Shown piece after piece: positions 46,144 to 54,229 of a stretch of 64,000 nucleotides of DNA (position 1 is the stretch's first letter; each line of letters starts with the position of its first letter). A program made the position numbers and the translations under genes. The DNA comes from Mucilaginibacter sp. JRF. Its GTDB lineage: Bacteria; Bacteroidota; Bacteroidia; Sphingobacteriales; Sphingobacteriaceae. The stretch covers positions 186,001 through 250,000 of the forward strand of contig NZ_JADFBY010000006.1 in assembly GCF_015223065.1 (NCBI RefSeq), in the 5' to 3' direction. The notes under the pieces are model-generated. The model had not been told where the DNA came from and did not search any database. It worked only from the letters and a program-made list of their open reading frames with translations.

Positions 46144-46550
46144 TGTTTGAGCACACTACCACCATACGTGTACGCTACGGCGAAACCGACCAGATGGGTT
46201 ATGTTTACTACGGTAACTATGCTGAGTTTTATGAGGTAGGCAGGGTAGATATGCTCCGTTCGTTAGGGATGACGTACCGTAAAATGGAAGAAACCGGTAT
46301 TATGATGCCCGTGCTCGAAATGAAGTGCAAATATCTTAAACCTGCGCTATATGATGAGGAGCTAACCATACGTGTAATTATGGATAAGCTGCCCGGCGTT
46401 AAGATACATTTTAGGTACGAGCTGTTTAACGAGAAGCAGGAGCTGATAAACATTGGCGAAACCTTGCTGGCTTTCATCAACATGAAAACCAACCGCCCTT
46501 GCCTTGCCCCGGCCGAATTTATTGAAAAGACAAAGCCATTTTTTGAGTAG
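46143..46550 (+). CDS. Acyl-CoA thioesterase (YbgC/4HBT-like hot-dog)
   Basis: This 135-residue cytoplasmic hot-dog protein has the catalytic Asp16 in RYGETDQMGYVYYGNY, the signature of 4-hydroxybenzoyl-CoA/YbgC thioesterases. It hydrolyses acyl-CoA. Its ATG overlaps the mltG stop by one base (TAATG), so translation is coupled. In Gram-negatives YbgC is linked to the Tol-Pal envelope system. It sits ten bases before a BrkB gene, with which it is probably co-transcribed. The acyl chain is not readable from sequence. Confidence 0.92.
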   Translation: MFEHTTTIRVRYGETDQMGYVYYGNYAEFYEVGRVDMLRSLGMTYRKMEETGIMMPVLEMKCKYLKPALYDEELTIRVIMDKLPGVKIHFRYELFNEKQELINIGETLLAFINMKTNRPCLAPAEFIEKTKPFFE

Positions 46551-46560
46551 CTTTGGTTAA

Positions 46561-47562
46561 ATGGAGTGGCTGCACAACTTTCTTTTCAGGTTTGCATTTT
46601 ACCGCAGGTTTATTGATTGGACTAAAACACTCATCATACCCGGCTTTCGTCCGCTGCCGCTTTATACTGTAGTTGTATTCTTTATTTTGGAGATAAAGCA
46701 GGGGGCATTGGGTAACCGTGCCTCATCATTAGCTTACAGCTTTATGCTGGCTATTTTCCCGGCGCTGATATTTCTGGTATCATTAATTCCATTTATACCC
46801 TTAATAATCCCTTATATACCCGAATATAAGTTTCAGCGGGAGTTGTTATCCATATTTAAACTTATACTGCCTGATGACGCCTTTCAGGCCTTCAAGGTAA
46901 CATTGGTTGACCTGGTGAAGAACCGTAATGGTAAATTGCTCTCATTCGGTTTCTTTTCTGCCTTATACTTTGCTACCAATGGCATCAGCAACCTGATGCG
47001 GGCATTCAATAAATCATCATTACAATTGGAAACCCGCAGCTGGTTAAAACGGCGGTGGACGGCCATATTGCTCACGCTGGTGTTAAGCTTCGCTATGTTT
47101 TTTGCGATTATACTGATGATAGCCGGACAATCGTTCATCAGCTTTTTGCAGGAGCATATTTACAGCAAGAGCAACTTTTGGTCGTACGTTATCGCCTTTT
47201 CCAGGTGGATAGTTATCGTGATCATATTTTTTGTGACCCTGGGTGTGTTGTATCGATACGGGCCGGCGCACAAACAAAGGTGGAAGTTTATTAACCCCGG
47301 CTCGGTACTGGCCACTTTTTTGGGATTACTGATTTCGATAGGATTTGCCTACTACATCAACAACTTTTCGGCCTATAATAAAGTGTACGGATCTATCGGG
47401 ACATTGATCGTGGTGATGATCTGGATGTACCTAAACTCACTTGTTGTGCTTATCGGGTTCGAATTAAACGCCAGTGTCGACCTCTCGAAACGTAATATCA
47501 AGATCTCAAAACCCCTTTTTAACACGTTTAGAACCACAATAAACAGGCCAAATGAAAATTAA
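46561..47562 (+). CDS. YihY/BrkB-family inner-membrane protein
   Basis: This 333-residue protein has six predicted spans and the BrkB signatures ALGNRASSLAYSFMLAIFPALIFL, NGISNLMRAFNK and WKFINPGSVLATFLGLLIS, with YGSIGTLIVVMIWMYLNSLVVLIGFELNA near the C-terminus. The family is widespread, and its role in transport or envelope maintenance is not settled. It is the last gene of the ddl/PASTA neighbourhood operon, ten bases after the thioesterase. The tRNA-Ser gene follows after 100 bases, with its own promoter. It was once annotated as ribonuclease BN, an assignment now discarded. Confidence 0.93.
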   Translation: MEWLHNFLFRFAFYRRFIDWTKTLIIPGFRPLPLYTVVVFFILEIKQGALGNRASSLAYSFMLAIFPALIFLVSLIPFIPLIIPYIPEYKFQRELLSIFKLILPDDAFQAFKVTLVDLVKNRNGKLLSFGFFSALYFATNGISNLMRAFNKSSLQLETRSWLKRRWTAILLTLVLSFAMFFAIILMIAGQSFISFLQEHIYSKSNFWSYVIAFSRWIVIVIIFFVTLGVLYRYGPAHKQRWKFINPGSVLATFLGLLISIGFAYYINNFSAYNKVYGSIGTLIVVMIWMYLNSLVVLIGFELNASVDLSKRNIKISKPLFNTFRTTINRPNEN

Positions 47563-47626
47563 TCTCATTGGTTGTCAAAAGGTTGCTTGAAAAAGCTGAT
47601 TTTTTAAGAAAAATTTAACATTGAAA

Positions 47627-47657
47627 TTTGGCAATTCAAGTCGGTTTTGTACTTTTG
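47627..47657 (+). promoter_or_regulatory. Promoter of tRNA-Ser
   Basis: TTTG (47627-47630), 19 bases and TACTTTTG (47650-47657) are a textbook Bacteroidetes promoter. Transcription would begin close to the first base of the tRNA at 47663. Confidence 0.82.
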
Positions 47658-47662
47658 CCCCC

Positions 47663-47750
<88 letters not shown>

Positions 47751-47770
47751 GATACATATCAAACCTTTTA

Positions 47771-47805
47771 AAAACGCCTCAAATCAGATGATTTGGGGCG
47801 TTTTT
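47771..47805 (+). terminator. Terminator after tRNA-Ser
   Basis: Arms AAAACGCCTCAAATCA and TGATTTGGGGCGTTTT (one G-T pair) enclose two bases and end in T. The location directly after the tRNA fits a terminator. Confidence 0.85.
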
Positions 47806-47860
47806 CGTTTAAAACCACCCCATTTCTACGCAATACTTCTCAAGCTGATCGGGGTCTATT

Positions 47861-47897
47861 GCGAGACCTATCGGGTTTCCGTAAATTTAGGTCTCGC
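47861..47897. repeat. Inverted repeat between tRNA-Ser and integrase
   Basis: GCGAGACCT (47861-47869) and AGGTCTCGC (47889-47897) are perfect complements around 19 AT-rich bases. It lies between the tRNA and the integrase gene, so it could be an integrase arm site, an operator or a hairpin in the integrase leader. There is no T-run, so it is not a clear terminator. Confidence 0.55.
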
Positions 47898-47942
47898 GAA
47901 ACGCCTTAATTAATTGATTTATAATTATTTATATGTTGTATT

Positions 47943-49166
47943 ATGATGAGAACGGTTTGCGTGAATTTTTCATTAAAAAAAAGCAAGATTTTAAGTAACG
48001 GAACAGCTCCGGTCTATATGCGCCTAACTATAGATAAAGAGCGTGTTGAATTCACAACACGGCGATATATTAAACCAGATCGCTGGAATTTGAACAGGCA
48101 GCAGATGACGGGTACCAATGAGGAAGCGCGGACATTCAATAGTTACCTGAAAACACTTGAACAAAAAGTGTTTGAAGTACAAAGGCAGATGATCGATGGG
48201 AATGTTCTTATCACCGCACTTGGAATCAGGGACGAATTATTTGGCAGGGCTGATAAAAATAGCGATCGCATGCTTGTGCCAATATTTGCAGATAATAACG
48301 GTAAGATACGATCATTGGTTGGTCAGGAATATGCTTCAGGTACTCTTGAACGTTACGAAACAAGCTTGAAGCATACCGTTGATTTCATGCAATGGAAGTA
48401 TGGAAAGCGTGATATAGACATCTCGATGATAGACCATGAATTTATTACTTCGTATGACTACTATTTACGCTCCGTGAGGCGTTGCGCAAACAACTCCGTT
48501 GTTAAATACCTGAAAAATTTTAAGAAAATTATCCGGATCTGTATAGCCAACGGATGGCTGGATAAAGATCCGTTTATTAACTACAAGGCCAAGATCAAGG
48601 AAGTTAAGCGGGACTATCTAACAATCGATGAGATACGCTTAATTCGTAATAAGAATTTCAAAAGTGAACGGATAAACCAGATCCGTGATATTTTTCTTTT
48701 CAGTTGTTTTACCGGCCTCGCTTATGCTGACGTTAAAAAGCTTAAGCGGTCGGAGATCGTTAAAGGGCTGGATGATCAGTTCTGGATATCTACCAGCAGG
48801 CAAAAGACAGACACCGCTTCACGCATTCCATTGTTGCCGGATGCGGAACTAATATTGGAGTTGTACAAAGATCATCCAGAATGCTTACACAAAGGTTATG
48901 CCTTGCCGGTTTTATCCAACCAGAAAATGAATGCATATCTAAAAGAGATCGCTGATATCTGTGGGATAACAAAGGAACTCACTTATCATATGGCCCGTCA
49001 TACTTTCGCAACATCAGTTACCCTTGCAAATGGAGTGTCCATAGAAAGTGTTTCGAAAATGCTTGGGCATAAAAATATCCGCACCACTCAACACTATGCA
49101 AAAGTCCTTGACAAAAAGGTTAGCGAAGATATGGCGATGTTGAAAGTTAAACTGTTATCAGAATAG
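47943..49166 (+). CDS. Tyrosine recombinase / integrase
   Basis: This 407-residue site-specific recombinase of the Bacteroidetes conjugative-element type cuts and joins DNA through a phosphotyrosine. Domains: an N-terminal Arm-binding part (about 1-90), a SAM-like core-binding part (about 105-215) and the catalytic part (about 225-395). HMARHTFAT gives His349 and Arg352, GHKNIRTTQHY gives His376 and Tyr385. The first catalytic Arg is replaced: the motif reads FTGLAYADV with Ala260, as in several Bacteroidetes integrases such as IntDOT, which also lacks that Arg. The gene is intact and lies 192 bases after tRNA-Ser, reading away from it, the usual position for an integrated island. Confidence 0.93.
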   Translation: MMRTVCVNFSLKKSKILSNGTAPVYMRLTIDKERVEFTTRRYIKPDRWNLNRQQMTGTNEEARTFNSYLKTLEQKVFEVQRQMIDGNVLITALGIRDELFGRADKNSDRMLVPIFADNNGKIRSLVGQEYASGTLERYETSLKHTVDFMQWKYGKRDIDISMIDHEFITSYDYYLRSVRRCANNSVVKYLKNFKKIIRICIANGWLDKDPFINYKAKIKEVKRDYLTIDEIRLIRNKNFKSERINQIRDIFLFSCFTGLAYADVKKLKRSEIVKGLDDQFWISTSRQKTDTASRIPLLPDAELILELYKDHPECLHKGYALPVLSNQKMNAYLKEIADICGITKELTYHMARHTFATSVTLANGVSIESVSKMLGHKNIRTTQHYAKVLDKKVSEDMAMLKVKLLSE

Positions 49167-49175
49167 AGAATAATT

Positions 49176-49711
49176 ATGAAAAATAACGAGAGTAATATTT
49201 TAACTCAAGAGCTTGTTATCAACAGTATCTATCAAGTCAGAGGGATCAGAGTCATGTTCGATTTCGATTTGGCTGAGCTTTACCAGGTCGAGACCAGGGC
49301 GCTTAAGCAATCGGTTAAGCGGAATATTTCGCGTTTCCCGGGGGACTTTTTTTCATTCTGACAAAAGATGAATGGAAAGAGGTTATCACAAAATGTGATA
49401 ACCTCTCCGATAATATAAAGTTCTCATCGGCATTGCCCATGGCGTTTACCGAGTGAGGGGTTTCCATGCTGTCAAGCGTGCTTAAAAGTGAGAGGGCTAT
49501 TGCTGTAAATATTCAAACCATGCGTGTCTTTCATAATCTAAGTAAATTTCTGCTTGATCATGCTGAGTTAAAAGTTGAGATATAAATGCTGAAGAAAGGG
49601 ATGGCTAACATGGAAAAAAACTTGGAGATAGTATTTCAATATATCGAACAACTGGCTGAGAAGCCCGTCGAGGAAAAACCTTGTAGACGAATTGGATATA
49701 AGCCGGACTAG
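49176..49711 (+). pseudogene. ORF6N-domain protein, decayed
   Basis: The first 58 residues (LVINSIYQVRGIRVMFDFDL, then LAELYQVETRALKQSVKRN) are an ORF6N DNA-binding domain, common in phage and plasmid antirepressor-type proteins. A run of seven T near 49347 shifts the frame. In the next frame the family text continues (LTKDEWKEVI, LSSALPMAFTE), is cut by a TGA in place of a Gln codon near 49454 and by a TAA near 49584, and resumes to a stop at 49711 (MANMEKNLEIVFQYIEQLAE). Three separate lesions mean the gene is dead. It begins nine bases after the integrase gene, so it was part of the same element. Confidence 0.85.
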
Positions 49712-50906
49712 CGATTGTGAAATATAGTTGAAAAGAGGACAACTTGCTTACATTGTTTCTTATTTATTAAATTGAAGAAGGACAGTTGTTTAAATAAGTA
49801 ATCAGACACAACGCTCATGAAGATACCCCGTTTGGAAATATATTTGCGCTGTGTATTAGTCCGGATCATTTAGATAATGTGTTAATATAGTGATTCAATA
49901 CATACAGATTTGTGATAGCATCGGTGACGACATTTTCACCGAATAATCTTTTGATGAAAGTTGCGCCACCTTATGAATATCTTGTGAAACAGGAATCGAA
50001 CACTGCCCATCATAGTCGACTGGTTTGGGCAGAACGCTAACTTTCACATTGCGGAAACGCATTAGCTGTGCAGACGTCACTTGCTGGGCGGCTTTAGGTT
50101 ATGCTTGTAATAAAGAATGGGAAGAGGAGGGAGATGTCAAGTCATTTATCACCCATTGCGGTACCGGATGTTTGCCCGCTACGATGAACGTTTACATAAT
50201 AATAACTTTTGAGGCAATGATCCATAACCGATAGCAGGCAATTCGAATTAGGGGGCAAATAAAAACCTACTATGTTTGTTTTTTTATTAGTCACCTGATC
50301 TATAAAACCCGGATACTAGTGCGTGAAACCGTTATGGTGATGCCGCCAAACATTAGAATTCAAAAGAATACTAAGGGAAGTAATCCTTTTACGCCAAGGT
50401 AATTCTAATGTTGTTTTCAGCCATTTGGTATGTTGGTTAAACATCTAATGCTCGATATGAATAAATGCTTCATAACAAGTAAACAGGCCGCGCCTGCCTA
50501 TTAGCAGGTAATTTTCCAGCCAGCCTTCACACTGGTGTTAACTTAGCATTTTGATAACCCTGCCGTCTGCAGACAGGACTTTATCATACTTCCTAAATAT
50601 ATTATATGTAGACTTTTTTAAAATCACGCACGATTGTACTTGTTTTTGGCTTTCATAAATAAACTACTATACCATTAAATGTGTTGTGCATTTTTGATTA
50701 ATCTACACTATAAACTTTGACATCATTATATTTTAATTGTCATTAAGTACATGTTGAGCTATCGAGCTTAGTCAATAAAAATAAATATAAAGTGCGTTGC
50801 GAAGTAGCGGTTAGAGGGGTTATATAAGCAGTTTTTGTAAAAAAAAATTAATGAAAGCGCAAAGCTTTAACAACGTTTGTCCGTTTTATTTTTAAGTAAG
50901 ACTCTT
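49712..50906. other. Gene-poor decayed stretch
   Basis: These 1.2 kb are AT-rich and hold only short open frames with no recognised similarity. A 61-codon minus-strand frame (49895-50080) and a 69-codon plus-strand frame (50025-50234) overlap each other and look spurious, though the minus-strand one could be the tail of a broken gene. A perfect 12-base inverted repeat lies at 50349-50412, and two small hairpins near 50500 and 50565. Confidence 0.6.
50349..50412. repeat. 12-base inverted repeat flanking 40 bases
   Basis: AACATTAGAATT (50349-50360) and AATTCTAATGTT (50401-50412) are perfect complements. The inner 40 bases contain a smaller AAAAG/CTTTT pair. It could be a relic of a small transposable element or a protein-binding site; no flanking duplication was seen. 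Confidence 0.5.
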
Positions 50907-51062
50907 TTAACATTTAATAAATGCGCCAACCACTGACACAAATAAGATAATCGTCCAAATTACCGCCAGCCATTGCTCAGGCTTAAAGATCAAATTATTT
51001 GGCAAGTTAGCGTCACCACTATATGGAGTTTTATTGTCCGTCGTTGTCTTCTTTTGTCCCAT
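50907..51062 (-). CDS. Small single-span membrane protein, 51 aa
   Basis: A start at 51062 gives 51 residues: a polar N-terminus and one membrane span at the C-terminus (WLAVIWTIILFVSVVGAFIKC). A longer frame to 51167 exists but overlaps the lipoprotein gene for most of its length and begins with improbable sequence. The last 32 bases of the lipoprotein gene overlap the start in another frame, so translation may be coupled. No family is recognised. It is probably a small envelope protein of the island. Confidence 0.45.
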   Translation of the reverse strand: MGQKKTTTDNKTPYSGDANLPNNLIFKPEQWLAVIWTIILFVSVVGAFIKC

Positions 51063-51273
51063 CTTGATCCATTTTTGCTGTATCTGCATTTTCAGATTTT
51101 GATTTAAAAAGTGTATCTGTACCAGCGCCCTCATGAAGGCTCCCCTTGTCAGGATCATTGGTGTCACTATTATTATTTTTTACGGAATCGTCATTTTGTC
51201 TATCGGCACTGCCACCACATGATACAACACCAAATACAGCGGCAAGTAGCGCTGCAACAATTATTTTCTTCAT
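51031..51273 (-). CDS. Small acidic lipoprotein, 80 aa
   Basis: This protein has a clear lipoprotein signal: MKKIIVAALLAAVFGVVSC with the lipobox VVSC and Cys19. The mature 61 residues are Asp, Asn, Lys and Ser-rich with no hydrophobic core, so it is probably disordered. The signal makes it a real gene. Such lipoproteins are common in Bacteroidetes without known function. It precedes and overlaps the 51-residue membrane protein gene and is divergent from nothing nearby; the DUF421 gene lies 127 bases upstream on the same strand. Confidence 0.75.
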   Translation of the reverse strand: MKKIIVAALLAAVFGVVSCGGSADRQNDDSVKNNNSDTNDPDKGSLHEGAGTDTLFKSKSENADTAKMDQDGTKEDNDGQ

Positions 51274-51400
51274 GAATTAACTTTAGAGGGATAAATAATA
51301 TCTGATAATTAGTTGAATAGACCCAATTAGTCCAATTTCCGTGCCAGTAGTGATAAAGTAATAATTCTATAAATCTTTGTGTATATCAAAAAGTATTGAA

Positions 51401-52084
51401 TTAACCTATCCTGGTAGTGTGTATCGCAGGCACCCACTCATCGTGTTGGCATCGATCACATTTTCCGCTATGATTGCGATTGCTAACTTTTGCGCAAAAT
51501 GTACAGGCGTGATCACCCTCTTTTTCAATTAATCTTGAGCGTTTATTGTAAGGTTTAGGTAATACCGGCAAACCAGGTCTGACCTTTTCGTCCGAAAAAA
51601 ATAAAAAACTTACTTGCCCATTTGTTTCAAGTATGGCGCTGCGTACTTGTCCGACATGTTCAATCCCACGCGATCGCATTTCAGCAAAAAACTCATCCTT
51701 TGCAAAAGTGTTGTCTGTTTCTTCCTGAATGGTGAACATGCCGTCCTCAATGATATACATCGGATCGCCCTCAAGTATACTTTCAAAACGTTCGCTTTTT
51801 GCAGAGAAGTAGGTAAGCAGCCGGTAAAAACCTAAAATCACAACAAAGACTAATAAAGAAGGGATTATGGCCATTTCCTTATTAAACATCGGATCGCCCG
51901 CTGCCGATCCCAGTGCGATAATGATTGCTACCTCAAAGATACTTAATTGTCTCACACCCTTTTTCCCGGATAAACGAAGCAGTATCAGGATAAAGGCAAA
52001 CATCAGCAGAGTACGCAACACGATTTCAAACGCGAAGCTTAAATCAAGGTCTTTTAAAAACAGGTTATACCAATCAAATTTCAT
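51401..52084 (-). CDS. DUF421 (YetF-like) membrane protein with zinc-ribbon tail
   Basis: This 227-residue protein has three N-terminal spans (about 20-95) and the DUF421 domain (about 96-175), with LRLSGKKGVRQLSIFE and DEFFAEMRSRGI as family signatures. Beyond the usual end it carries four cysteines, Cys194, Cys197, Cys209 and Cys212 (CTFC and CDRC), in a zinc-ribbon pattern. DUF421 proteins are linked to spore and stress membranes in Bacillus, with no known reaction. The ribbon tail is unusual to my knowledge. It lies in the island near stress genes, consistent with a general-stress role. Confidence 0.85.
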   Translation of the reverse strand: MKFDWYNLFLKDLDLSFAFEIVLRTLLMFAFILILLRLSGKKGVRQLSIFEVAIIIALGSAAGDPMFNKEMAIIPSLLVFVVILGFYRLLTYFSAKSERFESILEGDPMYIIEDGMFTIQEETDNTFAKDEFFAEMRSRGIEHVGQVRSAILETNGQVSFLFFSDEKVRPGLPVLPKPYNKRSRLIEKEGDHACTFCAKVSNRNHSGKCDRCQHDEWVPAIHTTRIG

Positions 52085-52475
52085 AACTACAACTTACTAA
52101 TATTTTAATATTTTATTTACTTTATCACAGAGCGTATAGTAGTCAAAGAGTTACTCAGCATAAAGCAATTATAAACTACAGGCAAAAGTTCAACGTCGGC
52201 TTGGTCAAAAACATATCTCAATTGATACTTTCTCGTTTTCGGAACGAGTAGACATTGACAAGATTATTGATAACAATAGAACTTAGATAATTAAACAATC
52301 CTTTATTGGTAAGTGGAATATTAATATTAGTTTATTACTGACCAGATGAAAGTATTGGCGAGTCAACTTAAACCGTAAGAATATAGTAATGATAATGGAT
52401 AACATATTGTGTAACAGTGACAATGAGTAATGATTTAATTTTATAATTATTAATTAACTCTATCACACCAATAAC
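52085..52475. other. Intergenic region between divergent genes
   Basis: These 391 bases lie between the divergent DUF421 gene and the NHL lipoprotein gene. No recognised gene is present; a short readable stretch near 52188-52285 ends in a stop and could be a broken fragment, but matches nothing I know. Promoters for both flanking genes must lie here; none fits the consensus well. Confidence 0.45.
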
Positions 52476-53420
52476 ATGAAAAATTATTTAATCTTTACCT
52501 TAAGCGTATTATTGTTCATAATTGCTTCCTGCAAGAAAGAGAACCCGGTTCAGTCCAAGCCAACTCAAGCTGAAGCCACATTCCTGGAAACAAACGATGT
52601 CACGCCCGTTCCTTCAGGGGCATATAAAGTCATCGCCGGGAGTTTAAATCAATCGGGATTTAAAGACGGTAACGGGAAAAATGCTCTATTCAATGGACTT
52701 TACGGAATATGCGTAGCCAAAGATGGTTCGTTGTTTGTATCAGACCATTACAATAATGCGATCCGGAAGATCAGGTTTGACACAGTAGTAACCACCTTGC
52801 AAATACCTAAAACCCGACAGGGACAAACTTTCGAAGATCCGTATGATATTGCCGTGGCAGATGACGGTACAATAGGGGTAACTACCGGTGACGGTTTATG
52901 GATCTTTTGGCAAAGCCAGGTTCTTTTTCGTTACTTAACAAACTTTCATGAAAGCATTGATGCTATAGCGAAGGACGCAGGCGGCCAATACCTTTGGTTT
53001 ACTAATATCCGCGCGCTTGGATATACACAGGGATCGCAGGTTTACGAAGCAAAAAAACCTGTTGGGATCGGTTCTGAGGAATACATAAGCGATTTAGCTA
53101 CCAGCGCTAATGGTAAGATTTACGTATCAACCAATAAAAATATCTACACTTTAAATGCCAACGGAACGACTTCGCACATTTTAACCTCTCTTAATTTTCA
53201 GGGAATCTCAGATATTGTAGTTACAAAAGATGGTTCTAAAATTTATGTGGTTGACGGTGGATTACTCAAAGTAATCACGAATTGTTCAGGTTGCCTTAGG
53301 GTAATGAAAACCATTCCTTTAAGAGGCACAGATGCGCTTTCAATCGCATTATCAAACAGTGAGAAATATCTTTATTTTACGAGCAGTACTTATGATACTG
53401 TTAATAAACTTACGTTGTAA
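52476..53420 (+). CDS. NHL-repeat lipoprotein, 314 aa
   Basis: This lipoprotein has the lipobox IIASC (Cys19) and a propeller of NHL-like repeats: LYGICVAKDGSLFVSDHYNNAIRKI, then PYDIAVADDGTIGVTT, ISDLATSANGKIYVSTNKNIY and ISDIVVTKDGSKIYVVD. Such propellers bind partners or sugars and are often surface-exposed in Bacteroidetes. There is no catalytic motif. It is monocistronic, with a strong hairpin after the stop, and sits among accessory genes in the island. A binding or scaffolding role is inferred. Confidence 0.8.
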   Translation: MKNYLIFTLSVLLFIIASCKKENPVQSKPTQAEATFLETNDVTPVPSGAYKVIAGSLNQSGFKDGNGKNALFNGLYGICVAKDGSLFVSDHYNNAIRKIRFDTVVTTLQIPKTRQGQTFEDPYDIAVADDGTIGVTTGDGLWIFWQSQVLFRYLTNFHESIDAIAKDAGGQYLWFTNIRALGYTQGSQVYEAKKPVGIGSEEYISDLATSANGKIYVSTNKNIYTLNANGTTSHILTSLNFQGISDIVVTKDGSKIYVVDGGLLKVITNCSGCLRVMKTIPLRGTDALSIALSNSEKYLYFTSSTYDTVNKLTL

Positions 53421-53443
53421 TGCATAAAAGCATTATCAAATGT

Positions 53444-53490
53444 AATGAATCAATAATGGACTGAATACAGCCATTATTGATTCATTTCTT
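53444..53490 (+). terminator. Terminator after the NHL lipoprotein gene
   Basis: A 16-bp perfect stem (AATGAATCAATAATGG and its complement, 53444-53459 and 53471-53486) ends near TTTCTT, 23 bases past the stop codon. It lies between convergent genes and may serve both. Confidence 0.8.
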
Positions 53491-53524
53491 ACGGTTTGCA
53501 GATATATTTAAGTTTTGTCGATCA

Positions 53525-53656
53525 TTATTTCTTTTTTGCAGGTATGGGTATAATTTTAGATACTGTTGATTTTTCGGACTGATAGTCAGAAGTTGATTTT
53601 TTGCCATTAACAGCCGGGGCTTTTTTAACGTTTTTGCTGCCTTTATCTTTACTCAT
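53525..53656 (-). CDS. Very small Lys-rich protein, 43 aa
   Basis: This 43-residue basic protein begins MSKDKGSKNVKKAPA and ends IPIPAKKK. Similar short Lys-rich proteins with the MSKDKG..KNVKKAPA start recur in Sphingobacteriaceae genomes, as far as I recall, with no known function. It is nine bases after the 127-residue gene on the same strand, so it is probably the second gene of that operon. A nucleic-acid- or ribosome-associated role would suit its charge, but that is inference. Confidence 0.6.
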   Translation of the reverse strand: MSKDKGSKNVKKAPAVNGKKSTSDYQSEKSTVSKIIPIPAKKK

Positions 53657-53665
53657 ATTAGTTAA

Positions 53666-54049
53666 TTATTTAATGTTCATTTCTCTTTCGAGCTTTCTGA
53701 TGTTGCTGTCAATTAGTGTAAGGTTAAGTTCAGTATAATACTCCTCCCGGTATTTTTTTAGAGAGTTTATGCCGGTAGTTATTTGTGTTGTTAATGCATT
53801 GATATAACGTAGCGCGTTTTTCTTGGCTTTTTCCATCGCGTAGATTTTATCTGTGTATTCGTAAAACCTGTCTTTTAGTGGTAAAAGGGAGTACTTATTA
53901 ATTATCCGGTTATTGCCTTTTGCCGTTTTTGTAGGCATTCCATTATTAAACCGCACTTTTAAAGCAGGTTTTAAATCAATAACAGAGATCTCCTGAATAG
54001 CAGGAGAATTTTCAAAAACGCGATAATATTTACAGTGAAAATTTTTCAT
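53666..54049 (-). CDS. Hypothetical protein, 127 aa
   Basis: This soluble 127-residue protein has a basic centre (FNNGMPTKTAKGNN) and a helical C-terminal half rich in Lys, Tyr and Glu that may form a coiled coil. There is no signal peptide and no recognised family. It precedes the 43-residue basic gene by nine bases and is probably co-transcribed with it. The pair may act together; the function is unknown. Confidence 0.55.
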   Translation of the reverse strand: MKNFHCKYYRVFENSPAIQEISVIDLKPALKVRFNNGMPTKTAKGNNRIINKYSLLPLKDRFYEYTDKIYAMEKAKKNALRYINALTTQITTGINSLKKYREEYYTELNLTLIDSNIRKLEREMNIK

Positions 54050-54229
54050 TTGCTTGTTGGTAATTAGTAGCGTAAAGCTTAAAAATTACGGGGCAGCAAA
54101 CCAGGTAAAGTCTAAGTAATAAAAGGATGGGTGAGAAGCGGTTTTTATAAAGATAAGCTAAATAACCGGATAATCTAACAATACAAAAACTATATATAAC
54201 GGATGCTGCATAAGTGATTAGCAACGAAA

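Noticed and set aside
49378..49406. 13-base inverted repeat as a terminator or operator
   Set aside because: It lies inside the former ORF6N coding sequence and corresponds to the EVI..CDNL codons; chance palindrome.
50025..50234. 69-codon plus-strand frame
   Set aside because: No recognisable sequence, overlaps an opposite frame of equal quality, and sits in decayed DNA.
54030..54224. 64-codon minus-strand frame upstream of the 127-residue gene
   Set aside because: Hydrophobic low-complexity text overlapping the start of a better-supported gene; no start or spacing support.
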